From Betaproteobacteria bacterium (GTDB taxonomy: Bacteria > Pseudomonadota > Gammaproteobacteria > Burkholderiales > Casimicrobiaceae), in the NCBI GenBank assembly GCA_013298695.1, contig JAAFIS010000001.1, positions 434,001 through 498,000 on the forward strand: a stretch of 64,000 nt of DNA. The letters are read 5' to 3'. The translations under genes and the position numbers were made by a program. Position 1 is the first letter of the stretch. Every line of letters begins with the position of its first letter. Below are positions 27,125-34,744 of the stretch, one piece after another. Below the pieces are notes generated by a model. The model was given only the letters and a program-made list of their open reading frames with translations. It was not told the DNA's origin and did no database searches.

Positions 27125-28681
27125 TTGAAAACTTCATTTCCTCCAACAACTTCGGCACAACGCACTATCGTGCATCGCGTCGGAATCACCGTTTCTGCGG
27201 CGGCTGTGTGTGTTGCGGTTCTGAGCGGACCGGCCAGCGCAAAAGACGTCGACGTCGTAGTGGATTACTCGATTATCCCGACCCTCTACGTTGAATCCGC
27301 AGGCGGCACGTATACCGGTCTAGCGCCTGAGAAACATACATCGCCAACGATCAAATTTGGAGCTCGACTGCAAATATCTGGTGGCCAGGATCGAATTCGT
27401 CGCTGGGAAATCGCGCCACGAATGTATGCCCGAGGCAAAAGCTGGGGTTGGACTTTCGATACCAGTCGCTCGGCGGACGATGGTTTCGGAACGGTACACA
27501 AAAGTTATGGTTCCGGTGATCGCCCACATAACGTGGATCGCTATATCGACATGAACGCACACAAAAACTACGTGAAGAGTTTCGCAATCGATGTCTGCAA
27601 TGCGAACGCCGACGAGTTGCGCGCGAGTGGAAAAACGAATGCGTTTATTTTCGCAAACGATCATGACATACCGTTGAAAGCGGGGTACAAAAGTCAAGTC
27701 ACTTATACGAACCTCGCGGACACCGATAGTTGGCAAGTGCATGAGGCCGTCCCGGCACCGCCGAAGGCGAAAATTGTTTGCATGAAATCGGTGCCGGTGC
27801 GCGTTCCGCCGCCGGCAAATCTGCAGATCCCGTTAAGCGTTACGCAATCTTCGCTGACGATAGTCGAAAAATCAACCGCCAATGGAGCCTGTAAAGTGCA
27901 CTTGTCGGGCGTCGTGGAAACCAATCTACCGAACGGTCAAGTCAGGTTTCGCTATGAACACACAAACGGCAAAAAGAGCGACGTGAAAACTGTAAACACT
28001 GATCACTCTAAAACAGCGTTCTTCGCCTATCAGTACGATATTCCAAACAATCCAAACGGCGGCGAAGCGGGCAGCATCCGAATCATCGGCGTATCGCCGC
28101 AGTTCGAATCTGCCTGGAAGACGTACGATATGGAATGCAGCGCTCCTGCGCCAGGTGGCTTTCAAGCGGCGACGATTCCAGAGATCAAACTCGCCATAGG
28201 CCCAGGCAAAACCGCGATGATCAACGGACAAATTTGTCCCACTGAAATCGTGCTAGACGCGCAGGTAAAAGCGGATAGTGCGTTTAGTGGAAAGGGTATT
28301 TTTTGGGGTGACGGATTTTTGACGCCTTTGCAAGAGGTGGATGTGTCAGCGAATCAGCTCAAACACGTTTTGGGTAAGCGTGAGCTGAATTGGAATGCTG
28401 GCGGCGGAATGGTGGAAAGCATTGCTCAATCCGGTGGGAAGCCTCCCCTCAAATCGCAGAAGGTTCGCATCGGGTTCAATCTCACCAACGACCAAGGCAA
28501 AGTCGTCGCGCAAACGCCACAAGATTGGTACACCGTGACCTGCAAAGAGCCGCAAGTGAATCCCGGCGTACAGATTGGCAGCGGCAACTTCGTCAACCCG
28601 CCTCGCGATAACAGCGCGTCGAACCCGCCCCAGCGCGCCATTGCGACTCCGGCTCCTAGCAGAGCGACTGGCGGCAAGTAA
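27125..28681 (+). CDS. Uncharacterised exported protein, 518 aa
   Basis: A TTG at 27125 with CAGGAG six bases upstream starts a signal peptide (MKTSFPPTTS to GPASA), more convincing than the TTG at 27056. The mature part is hydrophilic, beta-rich and made of two or three domains. Paired cysteines recur (DVCNAN, KIVCMK; GACKVHL, DMECSA; GQICPTE, TVTCKE), suggesting three disulphide-stabilised Ig-like modules. The C-terminus is a Pro/Asn-rich low-complexity tail. No family recognised. A strong terminator follows, so the gene is probably a single transcription unit. Confidence 0.75.
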   Translation: MKTSFPPTTSAQRTIVHRVGITVSAAAVCVAVLSGPASAKDVDVVVDYSIIPTLYVESAGGTYTGLAPEKHTSPTIKFGARLQISGGQDRIRRWEIAPRMYARGKSWGWTFDTSRSADDGFGTVHKSYGSGDRPHNVDRYIDMNAHKNYVKSFAIDVCNANADELRASGKTNAFIFANDHDIPLKAGYKSQVTYTNLADTDSWQVHEAVPAPPKAKIVCMKSVPVRVPPPANLQIPLSVTQSSLTIVEKSTANGACKVHLSGVVETNLPNGQVRFRYEHTNGKKSDVKTVNTDHSKTAFFAYQYDIPNNPNGGEAGSIRIIGVSPQFESAWKTYDMECSAPAPGGFQAATIPEIKLAIGPGKTAMINGQICPTEIVLDAQVKADSAFSGKGIFWGDGFLTPLQEVDVSANQLKHVLGKRELNWNAGGGMVESIAQSGGKPPLKSQKVRIGFNLTNDQGKVVAQTPQDWYTVTCKEPQVNPGVQIGSGNFVNPPRDNSASNPPQRAIATPAPSRATGGK

Positions 28682-28696
28682 ATCAACGTAGCGTCC

Positions 28697-28736
28697 AGAC
28701 GCACCACCGCACAAGCGGTTGGTGCGTCCTTTTTGT
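28697..28736 (+). terminator. Intrinsic terminator after the 518-aa exported protein
   Basis: A long stem GACGCACCA-CCGC / GCGG-TTGGTGCGTC with loop ACAA is followed by CTTTTTG. It starts 15 bases after the stop codon. Confidence 0.9.
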
Positions 28737-28795
28737 TTCCGTTTGAGCGGTTCAAATAGGTGCTAGATAAATGCTCAGCTCCAGTCGCAAACACG

Positions 28796-28877
28796 CGTTT
28801 AATATGGGCAGTAGACGATTAAAGTGCGTATAGCGCTAACGTCCATTGAGTCGACTTAGCCCAATATATATTGGATT
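28796..28877. repeat. Dispersed bipartite hairpin element, copy B
   Basis: Arms AATATGGGC and GCCCAATATATATTGG flank an AT-rich core; the right arm is itself a hairpin (CCAATATATATTGG, 28861-28874). Layout and spacing match copy A. It lies between genes. Confidence 0.5.
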
Positions 28878-29101
28878 TACAGCGATGTAGCCAACAGGTG
28901 AGTCCATCAAGGGTTCGCCTCGCATCGCTGATCACGTCGGCACGCGAACAACGCACCTGTCCGTTCGACCGTCTTGTGCGCCACGATCTCGCTTCCTAGC
29001 ATCGTCGGGTCGTGAATTGATGCGCTGCTTCGGTGAATCAGCTCATGACTCAGTCGTCGCGATTCAACCGCGCACTCCACCAAATCCACGCAACAACAGT
29101 C

Positions 29102-30034
29102 ATGAAAATTTACCTATCGTTTCCGAATCACTTTCTTGCTCGTTTGGCGAGCGTCCTCGCTGTAACTGCTGGCGCGCTCACTCTGCACGCGCCTTCAAGT
29201 GCTCAGTCGCCACCACCGTTTAAGGTCTACACGGGAAGTGTGGGTCATTATGAAATCACCAAAGGTGTGAACACGATCAAGGTAAACGATGGCTTTTTAT
29301 CCACCGGGACGGTAGCACCCAATCCAAAAGGTGTGTATCGCATCAAGCCTGGGCAAGCGCTCGCATTGCTCTATCAAGGCAAGTCAAAGCCTGGTCAAAC
29401 CGGCGTTGATTTCGGCAAAGTGGTCACGGGTAACTACGGAAAGGTGATCCGCAAGGTTGACGGGCAAGAAGTGAACATGAACAACTATCTTGGAGCCGAG
29501 ACACGCTTTGAGATTACGTGGATTAACAAGCCGCATGAGGATGCATACGGCATCTCGCGAAAGTACAAGAGCAAATTCAATCCGCCATTACCTGCTGCTG
29601 AATTTGATCGCACCGATGGCATCATCCTGATTAACAGCCCTGATCCAATACCGGCGCTCAAAGTGCCAGCGTTCGCAAAGGATGTGAACAAAGTCGCCGG
29701 TAAGGTTCTCACCATTTACTACCTCGTAAATCCGATCGACGCAGAGCCGTTTCTAACGGTCGAAGTGGACTTTACGGACGTGCAACCGGGTTCGCTCTCT
29801 GGTGCAACTAAGCCTAGCGCTTTGTCGGAAGCAAGCGCTGCAAACGCGCAGAAGGCGGGCGATGATCGCGCGGCCGCACAACAGTCGGCGGCAGAGGCTC
29901 GCGCTGAGCAGAAAAAGCAACGCGAGGACGAACGCTCTGCGTCGAAAGAAGCCAAGCTCGATGCGCGCGCAGAGGCGGCGGCTGAGCGTGCGCGAAAACG
30001 TGCTGAAGCGGTCGCTCGCAAAGCCGGTTCGTAA
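29102..30034 (+). CDS. Uncharacterised exported protein with charged helical tail, 310 aa
   Basis: The ATG at 29102 begins a signal peptide (MKIYLSFPNHF to SSAQ). Residues 35-230 are a beta-rich globular domain without recognised motifs. From about residue 245 the protein is a long helix of Ala, Glu, Lys and Arg (DDRAAAQQSAAEARAEQKKQ), probably a coiled coil. A peptidoglycan-, envelope- or partner-binding role is possible but not shown. The following 147-residue gene begins 20 bp downstream. Confidence 0.7.
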   Translation: MKIYLSFPNHFLARLASVLAVTAGALTLHAPSSAQSPPPFKVYTGSVGHYEITKGVNTIKVNDGFLSTGTVAPNPKGVYRIKPGQALALLYQGKSKPGQTGVDFGKVVTGNYGKVIRKVDGQEVNMNNYLGAETRFEITWINKPHEDAYGISRKYKSKFNPPLPAAEFDRTDGIILINSPDPIPALKVPAFAKDVNKVAGKVLTIYYLVNPIDAEPFLTVEVDFTDVQPGSLSGATKPSALSEASAANAQKAGDDRAAAQQSAAEARAEQKKQREDERSASKEAKLDARAEAAAERARKRAEAVARKAGS

Positions 30035-30053
30035 GCGTCGGGTGCGTGTCGAG

Positions 30054-30497
30054 ATGAATTCGAATCTTCAATCACTGTTGCTGCCCTGCTTTCGCCGCAC
30101 TACAAGTGCGCTTCGTTGGATGGGCTTGATCTTCACCGCGTTTTTTTGCGTGGAGTTTCTCGTGGCACTGTATGCGACGTTGGCTACGCCAAAGTTTACT
30201 GGCGGCATGTTGATTGGCTTAGCGACTATTGCTTCATTTGTCGTAGGCAGCTACGCGGTGTTTGCGCACGCGGATCGAATTCAGAAGCGACTACATCATG
30301 TGTTCTTTGTGGCACCTCAAGAGGTAGTCAAGATCGACGCGAAGGTGTTTTACAACGGCCCGCTCACGAGTTACATGATTCATCTTCACTCGAAGAGTCC
30401 GACGAAGGTTGTCGGCATCAGCGTACCCGATCAAGCGACGTTCGACACATTGCGAGCGGTTCTACCACGACACTTTTCAAACGCGAATTGCGGATAG
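30054..30497 (+). CDS. Small membrane protein, two TM helices
   Basis: From the ATG at 30054 the 147-residue protein has two hydrophobic helices (about 22-45 and 50-72), then a soluble region with FFVAPQEVVKIDAKVFYNGPLT and a short beta segment. No family recognised. It lies 20 bp after the 310-residue exported protein gene on the same strand, so they may form an operon. The open frame extends upstream into that gene, but those residues are very basic and look like a shadow reading. Confidence 0.55.
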   Translation: MNSNLQSLLLPCFRRTTSALRWMGLIFTAFFCVEFLVALYATLATPKFTGGMLIGLATIASFVVGSYAVFAHADRIQKRLHHVFFVAPQEVVKIDAKVFYNGPLTSYMIHLHSKSPTKVVGISVPDQATFDTLRAVLPRHFSNANCG

Positions 30498-30608
30498 CCG
30501 CAACACTATCTGGGTAATTGGTTGGCGCACCTGTACTTCCGGACGGCTAGCAAACGTACCAGGTGCCGCACAGAATTTGAGTCGGATTAACTCACGCCTA
30601 CACACAGA

Positions 30609-31421
30609 ATGAAAAAGCTATTTGAGGGGGTGCGCGGACCGCTCGCGCGCAGCGTTGTTTTGCTAGCCATCGTATTTGCTCCGCAACTGCAAGCGCTTAA
30701 CGATACGGGCACGACCGCCTGCTACACAGACAACCAATTCCCCACCCCTTGCACAGCCGCAGTGATATCAGACTCAGGAACGCATCCACGGCAAGACTCG
30801 AGGACCGGGCGTGACGCCAATCCCTCGCCTGGAAAAGTCGGTGCTGGTGCAGCGGGGTTTGACTTTACGAAAATCAGTAACGCGGGTAACGCGTTACCAG
30901 CAAATGCCGCGCTTGGCGCTAATGCGAACGATTGGGCATGTACGCGCGACAATGTGACCGGGCTATGGTGGGAAGTGAAAACCTCAAACCCATCATCGCC
31001 AGGCTTGCGCGATGTCCTCAACACCTATACCTGGTACAACCCAGACGCCTCTAGCAATGGCGGCGACGCAGGTAGCACCGGCAGTACGACAAGCTGCAAC
31101 GGCACACTGGCCGCGTGCAATACGCAGGCCTACGTCGCTGCGATAAACGCAGCCAATCTCTGCGGCCGAAACGATTGGCGCTTACCTGACTACAAAGACG
31201 CATTCACGATCTTTAACGCGCAGGCACTTGGGAACTCCACGCCAACCCCGTTTGATCCAACGTACTTCCTCAATAGAGGGTCATCTACGTTCACCTCAAA
31301 TTCGCTCATACAGCAGCCTAACGCCGTGTTCTTCGTCGACTCGGGCGGCATGTGGTTTACGTCGAAATCATCGCTGGCAAGACAAGTTCGCTTGGTCGCA
31401 GGCACTAACGCTTTCCGATAG
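30609..31421 (+). CDS. Exported DUF1566 protein
   Basis: A 270-residue protein with a signal peptide (MKKLFEGVRGPLAR to LQA). The DUF1566/Lcl domain is recognised by the blocks WACTRDNVTGLWWEVK, TYTWYNP and NLCGRNDWRLPDYKDAF. Family members are surface or secreted proteins of mostly unknown role, some related to C-type lectin-like folds. The next DUF1566 gene starts eight bases after its stop, so the two are almost certainly cotranscribed. Confidence 0.8.
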   Translation: MKKLFEGVRGPLARSVVLLAIVFAPQLQALNDTGTTACYTDNQFPTPCTAAVISDSGTHPRQDSRTGRDANPSPGKVGAGAAGFDFTKISNAGNALPANAALGANANDWACTRDNVTGLWWEVKTSNPSSPGLRDVLNTYTWYNPDASSNGGDAGSTGSTTSCNGTLAACNTQAYVAAINAANLCGRNDWRLPDYKDAFTIFNAQALGNSTPTPFDPTYFLNRGSSTFTSNSLIQQPNAVFFVDSGGMWFTSKSSLARQVRLVAGTNAFR

Positions 31422-31429
31422 GGCGGATC

Positions 31430-33598
31430 ATGAAAATCGCAAAAATTTATAGCCGCGCTTCGGCGCTCATTCTCGCTGCGGCGATCTCCACGCTGGGTTT
31501 CGCAGCCTGCGTATCAACAATCGGCCCTGTAGGTAACCCCGGGACATGGACGACCGATGCGAGCGGTGAAATCCTGACCTATTCGGGCAACGGCCTTTCG
31601 TACACAAAGTGTCAACTCGGGACGAGCGGTGCAAACTGCGCGACTGGATCAGCGCAAACGTTCACGTGGCAGGGGGCGTTACAAGCGTCGGTCGTCGCGC
31701 GCATCGGTGGCTTTGATGACTGGCGCCTACCGAACCTACAAGAAGCCGTTGCACTGATGGAGCCCACTTGCGAATTTCCTGCACTGAGCGCAGCGTTTCC
31801 TGCAGCATCTGGTGGGCAGCAGTGGACGAGTACCACCTCCGGCACAGTAGCTGTTGGTGATGGAGCATGGAACATAAACTCCTTTGCTGGCGTCGCGACT
31901 GTTATTGCGAAATCTTCCTTGCGCTCGGTGCTGCTAGTTCGCGGCAGCAGTACGCCCGCTGGCAACTTCGACTCTTTGCCCGCCGCAAACGTATCCCTCA
32001 CACCGTCGGTAGGCTCTATTGGGCAGGCAGCACCTTTCAATGTTGTCATCTCGACAGGAAGTCCAGTGACCTCACTGTTAGGGGTATCGCTGAGCGTGCT
32101 GTCCCAACCCTCTGGACCGACCGCCTCGCTTACCGGCAGCGTGTTTTGCTCCATCCCGGTTGGCAGCAGCAGTTGTACGGTCACTGGTGTCCAGCTGAGC
32201 GGACCGTCTGGTGGCTATACCCTCGGCGCATCGACGGCGGGTGGGCCAGCGGGCGGCGTAACGGTAAACGCGAGCCCTACGATTCAACTCCTCTCCGGGC
32301 CGACCGCGACACTTACTGCCCCCGCGTCGGCGAACCAGTTCAGCCCGTTCAACGTAGTGCTCACGATGACCTCCCCAGCGACGGTCGACACTACGTTCGA
32401 GCTAGCACAAACGGGAGGCCCTGGTGGCGTGCTCGGCGGTGGACTCTTCTGTACGGTCGCAACTGGCGCTAGCACTTGCACATTTACCGGCACCACCTTC
32501 AGCGGCTATGGCAACGGTTTGGCACTTGCGGCCGGAACGATCAGCGGCCCTAACGTGCCTGTGACGGGCACGACAATGAACATCGTCGGCTTGCCGATCG
32601 ACATTGTCATGAGTTCGCAGGCTACCTCGCAGGTCGGAATGGCGTTCAACGTAATCTTCAATCTAAGCGCTGCACTTCCCTTCCCGGTAACGATGTCGTC
32701 GCAACAGGTAGGCGGCCCCGCAGGAACCTTCACACCCACGTCCTGCACGATTGCTGCGGGTGCAACGTTCTGCCTCTCCTTCGGCAATACGTTTTCTGCT
32801 GTGGGCTTGGTGGTTATGGAGCCGCTTTTAACGACCTCGGGCAACGTCCTGATCGGCACGAAAACAAACGCCACCATCGAAATCGTCAATCAAAGCGCAA
32901 CGCTGAGCGCGCCTGCCACCGTCGCACAGAACACGCCGTTCAACGTGACTCTCACGCTCGCTGCGGGCGAGCTGACCAATCGAACGTTTACGCTCGCGCG
33001 CGCCTCCGGGCCTGCTGGAACGCTCGGCGGTGGCCTCACCTGTACGGTCACGGCAGGCAACTTGAGCTGCACGTTCACGGGAGTTACCTTTACTGGCGCG
33101 GGTAATGCATTGGAGCTGACCGCAACGGTGGGCAGTGCGCCGGCGATTGCGGTCACGAATAGCTTTACGAACGTAACGGGTGTTCCGTTGAGCTACACGA
33201 TCTCTCCGGTTGTTCCACCTACCGCGTCGATCAATACACCGTTTAACGTCACTCTGCAATCGACGTTGCCGGTCGCGTTCGACATTCCGTTCACCATCAG
33301 CGTAGTGAGCGGGACAGGCGGTACGTTAGGCGGCGGTTCGGGTTGCACCATCCTCACGGGGCAAACATCTTGCACGATTACCGGGGTAACTTATTCTGCA
33401 CTCGGAAGTATCACCTTGATCGCAAGTACAACGGTCCAAGGTGCAGCGTTCGCCTTCGAGCAAGGCGCAGTCAGCATCGTTGCAGCGCCAGTCGCGGCGG
33501 TTGCGGTATCCGTGCCTTCACTTCCACTGAACTATTTATTGTTGCTGTGCGTGATGGTCGGATTCGTTGCGGCGATTCGTCGCAAGCAGAGCGCATAG
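31430..33598 (+). CDS. Exported DUF1566 protein with Ig-like Cys-pair repeats and C-terminal anchor
   Basis: A 722-residue protein. The signal peptide ends near GFAAC, possibly a lipobox. Residues 40-180 hold a short DUF1566 domain (GGFDDWRLPNLQEA). Five beta-sandwich repeats of about 85-95 residues follow, each with the signature C-x5-G-x3-C-x3-G (for example FCTVATGASTCTFTG). The end is VPSLPLNYLLLLCVMVGFVAAIRRKQSA-like: a short Pro motif, a membrane helix and basic residues, a sorting-tail layout. Probably a surface-anchored filament or adhesin. Confidence 0.75.
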   Translation: MKIAKIYSRASALILAAAISTLGFAACVSTIGPVGNPGTWTTDASGEILTYSGNGLSYTKCQLGTSGANCATGSAQTFTWQGALQASVVARIGGFDDWRLPNLQEAVALMEPTCEFPALSAAFPAASGGQQWTSTTSGTVAVGDGAWNINSFAGVATVIAKSSLRSVLLVRGSSTPAGNFDSLPAANVSLTPSVGSIGQAAPFNVVISTGSPVTSLLGVSLSVLSQPSGPTASLTGSVFCSIPVGSSSCTVTGVQLSGPSGGYTLGASTAGGPAGGVTVNASPTIQLLSGPTATLTAPASANQFSPFNVVLTMTSPATVDTTFELAQTGGPGGVLGGGLFCTVATGASTCTFTGTTFSGYGNGLALAAGTISGPNVPVTGTTMNIVGLPIDIVMSSQATSQVGMAFNVIFNLSAALPFPVTMSSQQVGGPAGTFTPTSCTIAAGATFCLSFGNTFSAVGLVVMEPLLTTSGNVLIGTKTNATIEIVNQSATLSAPATVAQNTPFNVTLTLAAGELTNRTFTLARASGPAGTLGGGLTCTVTAGNLSCTFTGVTFTGAGNALELTATVGSAPAIAVTNSFTNVTGVPLSYTISPVVPPTASINTPFNVTLQSTLPVAFDIPFTISVVSGTGGTLGGGSGCTILTGQTSCTITGVTYSALGSITLIASTTVQGAAFAFEQGAVSIVAAPVAAVAVSVPSLPLNYLLLLCVMVGFVAAIRRKQSA

Positions 33599-34097
33599 CG
33601 CAGGCTAGGTTGCTACCGAACGCTACCCGCTTGTCTAATCCCCCCGATGACAGGCGGGTGGCGTTCCACTGGGTCGATGATGGAGAATATTTTTCCCTGT
33701 AACGACGAAATTAGTGACGATTCCGATGCGATCATTGAGTCGGTTGCGCAGGCTACCAGAGGGATGCCGCTCTGCGCCAATTCAAATGATCCTGACAATT
33801 GTCGAGAACTGCTTGACGACAGATGTTCGAAACGGTTGTTGCCCGCTTGCGCCATACCCCCCGGTTGCGCAGCGGGCAACATTCAGCCCCACTTTGTTTG
33901 CGGACAAACTGATGCAAAAGGCGCAAGCCGCCTGCTGCGGATTGTTTTGTGTTTAAGTTGCTAAATTTGCCGACGCTTTTAACTACCAAGTGGTGACGAG
34001 CAAAGGAAAGAACAACGTGATTCCGCCGTGGCAGTTGCGCTACGATGCAGACGCGTCAGACCTGGCGAAGATCTGCAATCAGCGGCGCTTGTCTTGG
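33599..34097. other. Intergenic region, about 500 bp
   Basis: A near-perfect stem-loop occurs at 33625-33659 (ACCCGCTTGTC / GACAGGCGGGT), 27 bases after the preceding stop; without a T run it is only terminator-like. Two open frames of about 90-105 codons exist on opposite strands in this stretch, neither with a ribosome site or recognised family, so I annotate neither. The gap lies between two converging units. Confidence 0.45.
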
Positions 34098-34712
34098 CTA
34101 GTGTCTCGGCAGCTGAATCAAACCTTGTTCAACCGCACGGCTCACGGTTTCGGCACGCCGCGTCGTGCCCAGTCGCTCGAATACGGCGGTCAAATGGTGT
34201 TTCACGGTTCGCTCCGTAATGCCCAGATCCCGCGCGAGATGCTTGTTTGTTTTACCGGCCGCGATGCCTTCAAGGATTTGCGTTTGTCGCGCGGAGAGCA
34301 TGCGTGAGTTTCTCTCGTTGGCTGGGAACCACGGATCTCCGTCAATTAGGCCTTGAATGATCTTTACCAACATGGCGGGCTCAAGCGACTTCGGGAAATA
34401 GCCCATCAATCCGGCCTCAACGCATAACGTAGCGAGTCGCGGATCATCGGTGCCTGACATTAGCATGCGCGCAATCGTTGGGTCGATCTTCCCGATTTCT
34501 CTCAACAACTCCAACCCGTCGGCATCGGGAAGACGCCAATCACTAATAACGATGTCGATGCTTAAGTTGCTCGCGAGGACATTTCTAGCTTCGGCCGCGT
34601 TGTTCGCTGTACGAAGTACGGGCTCGCTTTCCACCCGTCGAAGCACATCAACCAGGCCATCCCGATAAAGTGGGTGGTCTTCGACAACGAGGATAGTGGT
34701 CTTTTCGGGCAT
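34098..34712 (-). CDS. NarL/LuxR-type response regulator
   Basis: From the ATG at 34712 the protein has 204 residues; a longer reading to 34772 would overlap the divergent kinase gene. The receiver domain has acidic residues Glu11/Asp12 and phosphoacceptor Asp58 (SDWRLPDADG). A linker follows, then a LuxR-type HTH (LSARQTQILEGIAAGKTNKHL, ITERTVKHHLTAVFERL). It should bind DNA as a phosphorylated dimer. The divergent hybrid histidine kinase 32 bp away is the obvious partner. Confidence 0.9.
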   Translation of the reverse strand: MPEKTTILVVEDHPLYRDGLVDVLRRVESEPVLRTANNAAEARNVLASNLSIDIVISDWRLPDADGLELLREIGKIDPTIARMLMSGTDDPRLATLCVEAGLMGYFPKSLEPAMLVKIIQGLIDGDPWFPANERNSRMLSARQTQILEGIAAGKTNKHLARDLGITERTVKHHLTAVFERLGTTRRAETVSRAVEQGLIQLPRH

Positions 34713-34744
34713 GGTAGGGCAAGTGTAGACGCGGCTTTGCTTGG

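Larger units (their letters stand above)
28682..29101. other. Intergenic region with terminator and repeat copy B
   Basis: The 420 bp contain the terminator of the preceding gene (28697-28736) and copy B of the dispersed hairpin repeat (28796-28877). No further gene is supported; an in-frame upstream extension from 29033 lacks a signal peptide and is less likely than the start at 29102. Confidence 0.6.

Noticed and set aside
33647-33964. 105-codon open frame, cysteine-rich, after the 722-residue protein
   Set aside because: No ribosome site, no recognised family, and an overlapping frame of similar length on the other strand; treated as non-coding.
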